A stretch of DNA of 7,203 nucleotides from an uncultured bacterium (GCA_937139435.1 CAKZPX010000032.1:1-7203), one strand, 5' to 3'; numbered from the stretch's first letter, positions 1 to 6,302 are shown. Notes: generated by a model not told the origin, from the letters alone. Made by a program: numbers and translations.

Positions 1-310
1 TGCCTGGAAGAGTTTGGGGGTTGAGGGGGAATTAAATCTTGGAACAGTTGGCATTGTTGCCCGGGCAGGGTATTTTGAAGATAAAACCGGTCAACGGGGC
101 GGGATTGTACTGGAGAAGGATGGACTAACCTATCATTATACACTGCGGGATGTTATTGCCCGACGAGATCTGGGAAAGTTCAAGTCTCTGGGTATAACTT
201 TTGGTGGCGGGATTCGGGTTATGCGTTTTCAATTTGACCTCGGTATAGACCAGATGATTTATGATTTTCCCACCACAAACTATAAATTTTCCTTTTCCTA
301 CCAATTTTAG
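1..310 (+). CDS. C-terminal end of a probable outer-membrane beta-barrel protein (PorV/PorQ-like), 5' partial
   Basis: The reading frame is open from the first complete codon (base 2) to the stop at 308-310, so the gene begins upstream. The visible 102 or so residues alternate polar and hydrophobic positions in short strands separated by turns, for example GIVARAGYFED and then RFQFDLGIDQMIYDF. They end in YKFSFSYQF, whose terminal Phe and alternating aromatics match the C-terminal signature recognised by the BAM outer-membrane assembly machinery. The 'RAGYF' strand followed by Gly-rich strands and a final short strand resembles the tail of PorV/PorQ (UPF0164-like) barrels. That family assignment is inference from pattern and not from a specific catalytic motif. 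A TTG at 14 could be read as a start, but no ribosome binding site precedes it and the frame continues upstream, so I treat the gene as truncated by the window edge. It lies 45 bp before purA. Confidence 0.6.
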   Translation, partial: AWKSLGVEGELNLGTVGIVARAGYFEDKTGQRGGIVLEKDGLTYHYTLRDVIARRDLGKFKSLGITFGGGIRVMRFQFDLGIDQMIYDFPTTNYKFSFSYQF

Positions 311-355
311 TTCCATTATATCGGAAATGGGTAACATTAAAAATATCAATTAATT

Positions 356-1651
356 ATGTCCAATCTTGTTGTTGTCGGTGCGCAATGGGGTGATGAAGGA
401 AAAGGTAAGGTAGTTGATTTTCTCGCCAATACGGCGCAGGTAGTTGTGCGATTTCAGGGCGGACCGAATGCCGGACATACGGTTTACTGGCGGAGTAAAA
501 AATATACATTTCACCAGATTCCGTCTGGTTTACTGCACCGTCAGACGCGGGGTGTAATCGGATGTGGTTGTGTTATTGATCCTTACCGGCTTAATGAAGA
601 ACTTGCGGTTCTGAGCGCGGGCAGAGAAAGTTTTTTCCGAAGAGTAATGATTGACCGCCGAGCCCATATAATCCTGCCTTTTCACAAGGAACTTGACCGT
701 CTGCATGAGGAACAACTAGGGGAGAAGAAAATCGGGACAACCGGTCAGGGTATTGGTCCTGCTTATCAGGATAAATTTGCCCGGGTGGGAATCAGGGCAG
801 GAGATTTGTTAAATGAAGACGTATTTAACGACAAATTAAGGCGCAACGTTGCAGCGGCAAACTTCCGATTGATGGAATGTTATAAAGTAGAGCCGATTTC
901 TTTTAAAGAATTAAGCACCGCTTTGTGGAAGACCACCAGACCGCTGGTAGCTATGATCGGGGATGGAACATTGTTTATTGAAAAGGCACTGAGAGGGGGG
1001 AAAAGGGTTTTATTTGAAGGGGCACAGGGAACACACCTTGATATTGATTTAGGCAGCTATCCGTTTGTGACTACTTCGTCCACTGTTGTTGCTGGTGCAG
1101 CGTCAGGAAGCGGAATCAGTCCGTTATGGCTGGAAGAGGCGGTTGGGGTTGCAAAGGCTTACACCACACGGGTAGGTGCTGGTCCGTTTCCTTCCGAATT
1201 ACCAGAAGAGGAGGCCGGAAGACTACGGGAACTGGGCGGTGAATATGGTGCGACAACTGGAAGACCCAGGCGCTGTGGCTGGTTTGATGCCGGATTGGTA
1301 CGAGCCTCTGTCAGATACAATCATCTCTCATCTTTGATTTTAACAAAGCTGGATGTGCTTGATTCATTTGCGGAAATTAAAATTTGTGTAGGATATAGAT
1401 ATCAGGGGCAACGATTAAAGGAGTTCGACCCTTTCTTTGCCCAGGAGCTGGAACCAGAGTTTATAACCCTTCCAGGGTGGCGGGAAAGTACAAAGACCAG
1501 TAGAAGTTATAAAGATTTGCCGTTACGGGCACGGCGTTATATTGCGAAAATTGCCGATCTGATAAGTTGTCCGGTGGCATTGGTTTCAGTAGGGAGTAGC
1601 CGGGAAGAAATTGTTCCGGTAGAAAAGGAGAAATTGAAATGGTTGAAGTAA
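356..1651 (+). CDS. purA: Adenylosuccinate synthase
   Basis: This cytoplasmic enzyme condenses IMP and aspartate using GTP to give adenylosuccinate, the first committed step from IMP to AMP. Its 431 residues match the usual bacterial length. Visible motifs are the N-terminal WGDEGKGK loop (residues 11-18, catalytic Asp13), NAGH with the catalytic His41, IGTTGQGIGP (126-135), LFEGAQG (219-225), the TTRVGAGPFPSEL segment (270-282), the IMP-site TGRPRR (301-306) and the guanine-binding TKLD (330-333). Key residues fall at the same numbers as in the E. coli enzyme. Near the C-terminus the guanine loop reads SVGSSR (411-416) where E. coli has STGPDR, so a normally conserved Pro is Ser. The start is forced: an in-frame TAA lies at 338-340 and the conserved N-terminus begins at once. 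No Shine-Dalgarno sequence precedes it; the leader is A/T-rich. The 3' end overlaps hypB by 13 bp. Confidence 0.97.
   Translation: MSNLVVVGAQWGDEGKGKVVDFLANTAQVVVRFQGGPNAGHTVYWRSKKYTFHQIPSGLLHRQTRGVIGCGCVIDPYRLNEELAVLSAGRESFFRRVMIDRRAHIILPFHKELDRLHEEQLGEKKIGTTGQGIGPAYQDKFARVGIRAGDLLNEDVFNDKLRRNVAAANFRLMECYKVEPISFKELSTALWKTTRPLVAMIGDGTLFIEKALRGGKRVLFEGAQGTHLDIDLGSYPFVTTSSTVVAGAASGSGISPLWLEEAVGVAKAYTTRVGAGPFPSELPEEEAGRLRELGGEYGATTGRPRRCGWFDAGLVRASVRYNHLSSLILTKLDVLDSFAEIKICVGYRYQGQRLKEFDPFFAQELEPEFITLPGWRESTKTSRSYKDLPLRARRYIAKIADLISCPVALVSVGSSREEIVPVEKEKLKWLK
1626..1630 (+). promoter_or_regulatory. Ribosome binding site of hypB inside the purA coding sequence
   Basis: AGGAG sits 8 nt before the ATG at 1639, inside the last codons of purA. 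It decides the hypB start in favour of 1639 over the ATG at 1657 and implies that hypB is translated from the purA message. Confidence 0.7.
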
Positions 1652-2319
1652 AGTTAATGCAACAGATTCTGGCGAGTAATGACGCTCTTGCCCGGGAGCA
1701 GTTACGGCAACTGAATCGGCATGGTGTAGTGGGGATAAATATTATGTCCGGTCCGGGTGCTGGTAAAACAACACTGGTAGAAAAAACGGTTGCGGCGTTA
1801 AAAGACAAATGGCGGATATGGGTTATTGAGGGAGATATTCAGGGCGATATTGATGCCCGGCGGGTTATTGCGCAAGGGGTAAGTTGTACCCAGATAAACA
1901 CACAGGGCGCCTGCCATTTAGACGGTCTAATGCTTTCTGCTGTTTTTCCGAGCATAGACTTGAAAAAAATCGATCTTTTAATAATTGAGAATGTCGGGAA
2001 TCTCGTTTGTCCGGCAGAATTTAAACTGCCGGTACATTATAACATTACAGTGGTTTCTACTCCTGAGGGAAGCGATAAACCGATTAAATACCCGTTAATG
2101 TTTACAAAATCTGATGTGATAATTGTAAATAAAATAGACCTCCTGCCTTATGTGGACTTTGATATGATGCAATTCAGCAGAGCGGTAAGAAAGTTAAAGC
2201 CCAGAATACCGATTTACGCAGTTTCGTTGCGCAGCGGGGAAGGGGTCAGTAAGTGGCTATCGTGGCTGGAAGATAAGCTGGAAAAATTTTGCAGAAAAAA
2301 GTCGGGCACACGAAGTTAA
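1639..2319 (+). CDS. hypB: Hydrogenase/urease nickel incorporation GTPase HypB
   Basis: HypB is a SIMIBI-class GTPase that, with HypA, delivers Ni2+ during maturation of NiFe hydrogenase (and of urease in some species). Motifs in the 226 residues are Walker A GPGAGKTT (38-45), the IEGDIQGDIDA switch region (63-73), the metal-site Cys-His of QGACHLDG (Cys92, His93), ENVGNLVCP with the third metal ligand Cys124, and NKID (164-167) for guanine recognition. The N-terminal CxxCGC high-affinity nickel motif and the His-rich stretch of some HypBs are absent; the protein starts with MVEVKLMQQIL, as in short archaeal-type HypBs. An AGGAG at 1626-1630, 8 nt upstream, supports the ATG at 1639, which overlaps the end of purA; the next in-frame ATG (1657) lies just past the purA stop. 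No hypA, other hyp gene or hydrogenase gene is visible here, so the nickel enzyme it serves is unknown. Confidence 0.93.
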   Translation: MVEVKLMQQILASNDALAREQLRQLNRHGVVGINIMSGPGAGKTTLVEKTVAALKDKWRIWVIEGDIQGDIDARRVIAQGVSCTQINTQGACHLDGLMLSAVFPSIDLKKIDLLIIENVGNLVCPAEFKLPVHYNITVVSTPEGSDKPIKYPLMFTKSDVIIVNKIDLLPYVDFDMMQFSRAVRKLKPRIPIYAVSLRSGEGVSKWLSWLEDKLEKFCRKKSGTRS

Positions 2320-2328
2320 TATAGATTA

Positions 2329-2363
2329 TTGTAATTTCTTTTTTATTTGGCATAATATATTTG
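2329..2363 (+). promoter_or_regulatory. Candidate promoter of herA
   Basis: The 96-bp gap between hypB and herA is AT-rich. TTGTAA (2329-2334, 4/6 to the -35 consensus) is 16 bp before CATAAT (2351-2356, 5/6 to the -10 consensus). The same region holds TATATTTG (2356-2363), which fits the TAnnTTTG -7 element known from Bacteroidetes promoters, although the spacing to the nearest upstream TTG is long (24 bp). Either reading gives a short leader before herA. No clear terminator separates it from hypB, so read-through from purA-hypB is also possible. Confidence 0.35.
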
Positions 2364-2400
2364 TATAGGCAATGGAATTAAAACAGGAGAAAAAATGGGG

Positions 2401-2407
2401 AAGGAGG
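2401..2407 (+). promoter_or_regulatory. Strong Shine-Dalgarno sequence of herA
   Basis: AAGGAGG ends 8 nt before the ATG at 2416, near-ideal sequence and spacing. It also lies inside a 15-codon frame (2372-2419) whose TGA overlaps the herA ATG, which could couple the two if the short frame is translated. Confidence 0.75.
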
Positions 2408-2415
2408 GGTAAATT

Positions 2416-4032
2416 ATGAGTAAAAATGACAACATAGAAATAGGTTATGTTATAGAAATCAATGGTGAACGTGCCTTAGTAGCATTGACCGTTGACGCCA
2501 CGTCTCCGGTGGTTGATAATTATTATCCTGGACAACCAGGTTCGTATGTAAAAATTTCGTTTCCGGGGCATCGCGTAATAGGACTTGTTTCCAGTATTAA
2601 GATGGAAAATGGACCGGGAGCACAGCGGGCAGTGGCTGACAGTGTTTTGCTGGGGACGTTTGATGATAATGGCAAGTTTGTCCGTGGAGTATCGGTATAT
2701 CCCAATGTCGGGCAGAAGGTTTACTTGGTTACCGCAGAGGAACTAAATCAGATATTTTCTGAATATATTGAATACGGATTTTCATTTGGCAGGGCGAGTG
2801 GTGTTAACGGACAGCGAGTTTACGTCCAGGTAGATAAATTTTTCGGTCAGCACATCGCTGTTCTGGGAACCACCGGTTGCGGTAAATCCTGTACCGTGGT
2901 TAGCATTCTGCAACAGGCAATTAAGAAATATCCCGAAACACACATTATCGTTCTTGATTTACACGGCGAATACGCCGCAGCATTTCCTGATGGTGTGAAT
3001 ATAATTAATTCGGACAATCTTGAGTTGCCTTACTGGCTTTTGAATTTTGATGAGTTTGTTGAATTAACTGTTGATCCCACTGAATCGACAGCTAAGAATC
3101 AGATAACCGTGTTGCGAGATTCGTTAATGCGTGCCCGACAGGCATGGGATACAAGGGAACGGCTGGGGTTTGGTAATTTAATCACCGCTGATTCGCCAGT
3201 TTATTTTGATCTGGATGATATGATTTCAATGGTACGAGACTGGAACATCCAGATGGTATACAATGCTGCCGGAGAACAGGAAGAAGGACCGTTGTACGGG
3301 GTTTTTGATAAATTCCTTATCCGGCTGGATAGTAAACTTTCTGACCCGCGTTATAATTTTATGTTTAAGCCCACCAATTATACCAGTAGTCCAATGCTCA
3401 TTGATCTTTTGCAGAAGTACCTGGCGATTGGGGTGTCTCACCGGATGACAGTTGTTGATTTAAGTGGAGTTCCCTACGATGCGATTGGTGTAGTGGTAGC
3501 GGTGATTGTACGGCTTATATTTGAATTCAACCTCTGGAATCAGGAGCGGGAACGACTGCCAGTATTGTTAGTATTAGAGGAGGCACATAATTATGTGCCG
3601 ACGCGAAATGACGGCAGATTTAATGCGGCGCGCACGGCAGTGGAACGAATGACAAAAGAGGGAAGAAAGTATGGAATCGGTATGATCGTGGTTAGTCAGC
3701 GTCCGAAAGAACTTTCCGAAACCGTGCTATCGCAATGTAATACCTTTATCGCAATGCGATTGACCAATCCGGAGGATCAGAATTATGTCCGGCGTCTGGT
3801 TCCAGACTCGCTATCGGGGTTAATGAATATGCTCCCCGCTCTTCGTACCGGCGAGGCAATAATTTTGGGTGAGGCGGTAGCATTGCCGACCCGAGTAATG
3901 ATTGACCTGCCAGCGCCCCAACCCAAAAGTGGTAGCATTGAGTTTGCTCGCTGGTGGCAGAACGGTCCTGGTGAGATTAATTTAGAGCAAATTGTAAAAC
4001 GTTGGCGCGCAAGACGTCGGGACATCACATAA
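2416..4032 (+). CDS. herA: HerA-family DNA translocase/helicase ATPase (HAS-barrel plus DUF87)
   Basis: HerA is a hexameric FtsK/HerA-superfamily P-loop ATPase that pumps double-stranded DNA. In archaea it works with the nuclease NurA (and Mre11-Rad50) in end resection, and bacterial relatives also occur in phage-defence loci. The 538 residues show an N-terminal HAS-barrel-like beta domain (about 7-110), Walker A GTTGCGKS (151-158), the family hallmark DLHGEY (181-186), a helical insertion (about 220-340), Walker B VLLVLEEAHN (383-392, catalytic Glu388/389), the sensor-like VVSQRP (425-430), and a conserved tail with LTNPEDQNYVRRL and LRTGEAIILGEA. The C-terminus is basic (KRWRARRRD). Length is normal for HerA. 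A strong ribosome binding site fixes the start. The flanking genes are hypB and mlaE; neither is a nuclease, SIR2 or other known HerA partner, so its role is inferred from family only. A VirB4/TraG-type ATPase is less likely given DLHGEY and the HAS-barrel. Confidence 0.88.
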   Translation: MSKNDNIEIGYVIEINGERALVALTVDATSPVVDNYYPGQPGSYVKISFPGHRVIGLVSSIKMENGPGAQRAVADSVLLGTFDDNGKFVRGVSVYPNVGQKVYLVTAEELNQIFSEYIEYGFSFGRASGVNGQRVYVQVDKFFGQHIAVLGTTGCGKSCTVVSILQQAIKKYPETHIIVLDLHGEYAAAFPDGVNIINSDNLELPYWLLNFDEFVELTVDPTESTAKNQITVLRDSLMRARQAWDTRERLGFGNLITADSPVYFDLDDMISMVRDWNIQMVYNAAGEQEEGPLYGVFDKFLIRLDSKLSDPRYNFMFKPTNYTSSPMLIDLLQKYLAIGVSHRMTVVDLSGVPYDAIGVVVAVIVRLIFEFNLWNQERERLPVLLVLEEAHNYVPTRNDGRFNAARTAVERMTKEGRKYGIGMIVVSQRPKELSETVLSQCNTFIAMRLTNPEDQNYVRRLVPDSLSGLMNMLPALRTGEAIILGEAVALPTRVMIDLPAPQPKSGSIEFARWWQNGPGEINLEQIVKRWRARRRDIT

Positions 4033-4034
4033 TT

Positions 4035-4053
4035 AAGGTTATTTTAGAACCTT
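4035..4053 (+). terminator. Weak hairpin after herA
   Basis: AAGGTT (4035-4040) and AACCTT (4048-4053) form a perfect 6-bp stem with a 7-nt loop, 2 bp after the herA stop and just upstream of the mlaE promoter. No T-tract follows, so a classical intrinsic terminator is doubtful; it may only be a weak 3'-end structure. Confidence 0.3.
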
Positions 4054-4064
4054 CTGGTGTTAGA

Positions 4065-4093
4065 TTGACATATTGGGCAGAGTGTAATAATAT
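4065..4093 (+). promoter_or_regulatory. Consensus sigma70-type promoter of the mlaEFD operon
   Basis: A perfect -35 box TTGACA (4065-4070) is followed after exactly 17 bp by TAATAT (4088-4093, 4/6 to TATAAT). An overlapping TAATAA (4085-4090) is an alternative -10 with a poorer 14-bp spacer. Counting from the -10 box, transcription should start at about 4097-4100, on or within a few bases of the mlaE ATG at 4099. This predicts a leaderless or nearly leaderless mRNA, which agrees with the absence of any Shine-Dalgarno sequence. Confidence 0.65.
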
Positions 4094-4098
4094 TTGCT

Positions 4099-4836
4099 AT
4101 GTCCATATTGGGGCCAATCCTTAACTTCTGCTTGTTTCTGGGACGTAGTCTCATGTTTCCCTGGGATATACGCCGGACCTTGTCCCGACTAATAGAACAG
4201 GTTTATTACAACGGTGTAACCGCTCTTCCGATCATCGTCGTTGCCAGTGTATTTGTCGGATTGACCACCGCACTGCAGACAAGTTACCAATTGCTTGGTT
4301 TGGTTCCTAAATATTTTATTGGAATGGGTGTAGGAAGGATGCTTTTAATTGAATTGGGACCGGTGTTTGCTGCATTTATTACCGCCAGCCGGTCTGCATC
4401 AGCAATGGCAGCAGAGATAGGGGCGATGCGTATCTCGGAGCAGATTGATGCCTTAGAAGCAATGGGGATTGATCCTCACCGTTTTCTGTGTTTGCCCCGT
4501 ATTCTGGCTACCGCTATTACTTTGCCGATATTAGTATTAATGATGGAAATTCTCGCTGCATTAATTGCGATAATTGTTTCTGGCTGGATTGGAATTTCCC
4601 GGGATACATTTGTCTATGGTTTGACACATTTTGTTCAGGTTCGGGACTTTATTGGTGGCATTGTGAAAGCAATAATATTTGGCTTATTGATCGGAGTTAG
4701 TGGTTGCTATTTTGGATTTAAGGTCAAAGAAGGTGCGAAGGAGCTGGGGCAGGCAACAACGAAAGCGGTGGTACTGGCAGCAATTTTGATACTGGCATTT
4801 GACTTCCTCGTGGCGCTTTTACTATTTTCCCGATGA
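4099..4836 (+). CDS. mlaE: MlaE-family ABC lipid transporter permease
   Basis: MlaE is the inner-membrane permease of the MCE-type phospholipid transporter (MlaFEDB in E. coli), which moves lipids between inner and outer membranes to keep the outer membrane asymmetric. The 245 residues match the family: an amphipathic N-terminal helix (about 3-35), hydrophobic segments near 40-60, 70-97, 125-152, 182-203 and 220-243, and the signature region from AAEIGAMRISEQIDALEAMG (104-123) through IDPHRFLCLPRILA. The acidic residue of the conserved AE(I/L)G motif is Glu106. The start is well constrained: an in-frame TGA lies at 4066-4068 and no ATG, GTG or TTG occurs in frame between it and 4099. There is no ribosome binding site, in keeping with the leaderless promoter call. 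The stop overlaps the mlaF start as ATGA. Gene order E-F-D differs from E. coli F-E-D-C-B. Confidence 0.95.
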   Translation: MSILGPILNFCLFLGRSLMFPWDIRRTLSRLIEQVYYNGVTALPIIVVASVFVGLTTALQTSYQLLGLVPKYFIGMGVGRMLLIELGPVFAAFITASRSASAMAAEIGAMRISEQIDALEAMGIDPHRFLCLPRILATAITLPILVLMMEILAALIAIIVSGWIGISRDTFVYGLTHFVQVRDFIGGIVKAIIFGLLIGVSGCYFGFKVKEGAKELGQATTKAVVLAAILILAFDFLVALLLFSR

Positions 4837-5531
4837 TCCGGGTTGAAGGGGTATCAAAAAGTCTACGCGGTCAGATGGTATTGGACAATGTGAACATGGA
4901 AGTTAATGATGGCAATATTGTTGTGGTGCTCGGGCGTTCAGGTGCTGGAAAAACAGTACTTTTAAAGATAATTACCGGACTTATTCAACCGGATGCAGGA
5001 CAGGTTGTTTACGATGGTAACCTGTTGCATTATGGCAGGGTTGCTGATAACAGTTCAGTTTTAAACAAAATTGGCTTTGTATTTCAGGGCGGAGCACTAT
5101 TTGACTGGTTAAGTGTCGCAGATAACGTTGCCCTACCTTTACGGGAAAAGACCAAAATGAGGCTGAGAGAAATCAACCATCGGGTGAATGAGGTGTTAAA
5201 GCTGGTTGGCATTGAGGGAACGGAAGGGTTAAAGGTGAAGGAGCTTTCCGGAGGGATGGTAAAACTTGTAGCCATCGCCCGCGCTTTGGTTCGCGAACCG
5301 CGTTATCTTTTTTTTGATGAACCCACCAGCGGTCTTGATCCGGTAAGCCGAGAACGAGTATGCCAGTTGATCGCCAATGAAGGTAGAAGAAATGGCAGGA
5401 GTACAATCGTGGTGACGCACGACCTGGAAACCGCTCGTTTTCTTGCTGACCGATTTTATATTTTAAGAGGTGCACAGTTGGCTCAAACAGAGGACGTGAA
5501 AAAGGAGGATTATGAACCGGAGAGTGCGTAA
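4833..5531 (+). CDS. mlaF: MlaF-family ABC transporter ATP-binding protein
   Basis: This is the cytoplasmic ATPase that powers the MlaE permease. All ABC ATPase elements are in place in the 232 residues: Walker A GRSGAGKT (34-41), Q-loop Gln85 in FVFQGGALFDWLSV (MlaF-like FQxGALFD), signature LSGGM (138-142), Walker B YLFFDEP (158-164, catalytic Glu163), D-loop SGLDP (166-170) and switch His196 in VVTHD. The residues after LSGGM are VKLVAIARAL, whereas many MlaF proteins have a more basic stretch there. The start codon overlaps the mlaE stop (ATGA, 4 bp) and has no ribosome binding site of its own, so translation is probably coupled to mlaE. The 3' end overlaps mlaD by 20 bp and encodes its ribosome binding site. 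The short C-terminal tail (KKEDYEPESA) gives no sign of the MlaB-contacting extension known from E. coli MlaF, though I cannot compare structures here. Confidence 0.95.
   Translation: MIRVEGVSKSLRGQMVLDNVNMEVNDGNIVVVLGRSGAGKTVLLKIITGLIQPDAGQVVYDGNLLHYGRVADNSSVLNKIGFVFQGGALFDWLSVADNVALPLREKTKMRLREINHRVNEVLKLVGIEGTEGLKVKELSGGMVKLVAIARALVREPRYLFFDEPTSGLDPVSRERVCQLIANEGRRNGRSTIVVTHDLETARFLADRFYILRGAQLAQTEDVKKEDYEPESA
5501..5508 (+). promoter_or_regulatory. Ribosome binding site of mlaD inside mlaF, unusually close to the ATG
   Basis: AAAGGAGG ends only 3 nt before the ATG at 5512, shorter than the usual 5-9 nt. A GTG at 5524 would be 15 nt away, which is too far. The ATG also gives the expected charged N-terminus (MNRRVRN) before the membrane helix, so 5512 is kept. 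Confidence 0.65.
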
Positions 5532-6249
5532 CCTTTTGGTTACAATTTTTATACTTATGGGGGTCTTTCTGGCAGTTTTAGGGTATTTCTGGTTTACCGG
5601 GCGGTTTCTGCACGGGAATACCAGGTTGGTAAAAGTTTATTTTAAAGACGTTGCTGGATTGCGTGTAGGCGACCGGGTGGATGTACTCGGTATAACAAAG
5701 GGGAGGGTACTGGAATTGAAATTAATGGATAATTGGGTACTGGCAAAATTAGCGCTGGATAAAGATGTGAAACTTACTAAAGATACCCGGTTTGCTATCA
5801 GGTCCCTGTCTTACTTGGGGAGCGACCGTTATTTGATGATAACGCCAGGAACCGACTCAACGGTGACGGATACAATTATATTTCAAGGGGTTACCGAAGT
5901 GCTCGACCTGGAGACAGCGTTTTTGCGTTTAGATGATATTTTACGCCAGATTAATCCAGAGGAGATGACTGAGGAACTACGTCGGGTAAAAGATGAATTG
6001 ATTTTTATTCTGGACAAAAGGTTAGGGAGACTAGATTCGGGTTTTGTTCTTACCAGTAAAAACATCCAGCAGCTTACTACCATGCTTGATAGCATTACCC
6101 GAATGCTGGAGGGGGAATCTACCGCAAAGAAAATCCTCACATCACCAGAACTTTATGAAGAGTTGTTAACTACTACAAGACAGTTAAAAACTTTGATTGA
6201 CGATATTAAAAAACATCCCGAGCGTTATTTTCGGTTGAGGTTATGGTAA
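5512..6249 (+). CDS. mlaD: MlaD-family MCE-domain protein
   Basis: MlaD is the periplasmic, membrane-anchored substrate-binding ring of the Mla transporter; its MCE domains form a hexamer with a central lipid channel. The 245 residues comprise a positively charged start (MNRRVR), one transmembrane helix (about 7-29), and an MCE domain (about 37-116) with the hallmark DVAGLRVGDRVDVLGI (46-61) and SLSYLGSDRYLMITPG (98-113). A mostly helical region of about 120 residues follows, with possible coiled coil around 120-215, and the tail is DDIKKHPERYFRLRLW. This short tail motif with KxxPxRYF is common at the end of single-MCE proteins outside Proteobacteria. The gene overlaps mlaF by 20 bp. No mlaC (periplasmic shuttle) or mlaB (STAS) gene follows; the next gene is rubrerythrin. 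Confidence 0.93.
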   Translation: MNRRVRNLLVTIFILMGVFLAVLGYFWFTGRFLHGNTRLVKVYFKDVAGLRVGDRVDVLGITKGRVLELKLMDNWVLAKLALDKDVKLTKDTRFAIRSLSYLGSDRYLMITPGTDSTVTDTIIFQGVTEVLDLETAFLRLDDILRQINPEEMTEELRRVKDELIFILDKRLGRLDSGFVLTSKNIQQLTTMLDSITRMLEGESTAKKILTSPELYEELLTTTRQLKTLIDDIKKHPERYFRLRLW

Positions 6250-6287
6250 TTTTATTGAATCCGAAAACAGATGGGATGGGTCTAATG

Positions 6288-6293
6288 TATAAG
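6288..6293 (+). promoter_or_regulatory. Possible -10 box upstream of rubrerythrin
   Basis: TATAAG (5/6 to TATAAT) at 6288-6293 would start transcription near 6300, just ahead of the strong ribosome binding site. No -35 box lies at the right distance: TTGAAT at 6255-6260 is 27 bp away. The call is weak and rests on the single element and on the change of function between mlaD and rbr. Confidence 0.25.
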
Positions 6294-6302
6294 AAATAAA
6301 AC

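Noticed and set aside
311..355. Promoter for purA in the short gap after the barrel gene
   Set aside because: TATATC (317-322) and TATCAA (344-349) are only 4/6 matches and neither has a -35-like hexamer at 16-18 bp. The lack of an SD is noted, but a promoter cannot be supported.
1461..1808. 115-codon open frame on the minus strand across the purA-hypB junction
   Set aside because: It lies wholly antisense to two well-supported genes, has no recognisable domain, and is Cys/Ser/Pro-rich in the way shadow frames are.
2335..2348. T-rich run after hypB as an intrinsic terminator
   Set aside because: No stable GC-containing hairpin precedes it; the upstream bases give only an imperfect AT stem with a bulge.
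2416..4032. A HerA-based phage-defence island
   Set aside because: The neighbours are housekeeping-type genes (purA, hypB, mlaEFD) with no effector, integrase or composition shift, so context does not support a defence locus.
5173..5475. 100-codon minus-strand open frame within mlaF
   Set aside because: It is antisense to the conserved ABC signature and Walker B region of mlaF. Several overlapping minus frames occur here, as expected from codon bias.
6228..6267. Inverted repeat TTTTCGG ... CCGAAAA spanning the mlaD stop
   Set aside because: The 7-bp arms are separated by 26 nt, there is no T-tract after the second arm, and one arm is coding. Too weak to call a terminator or operator.
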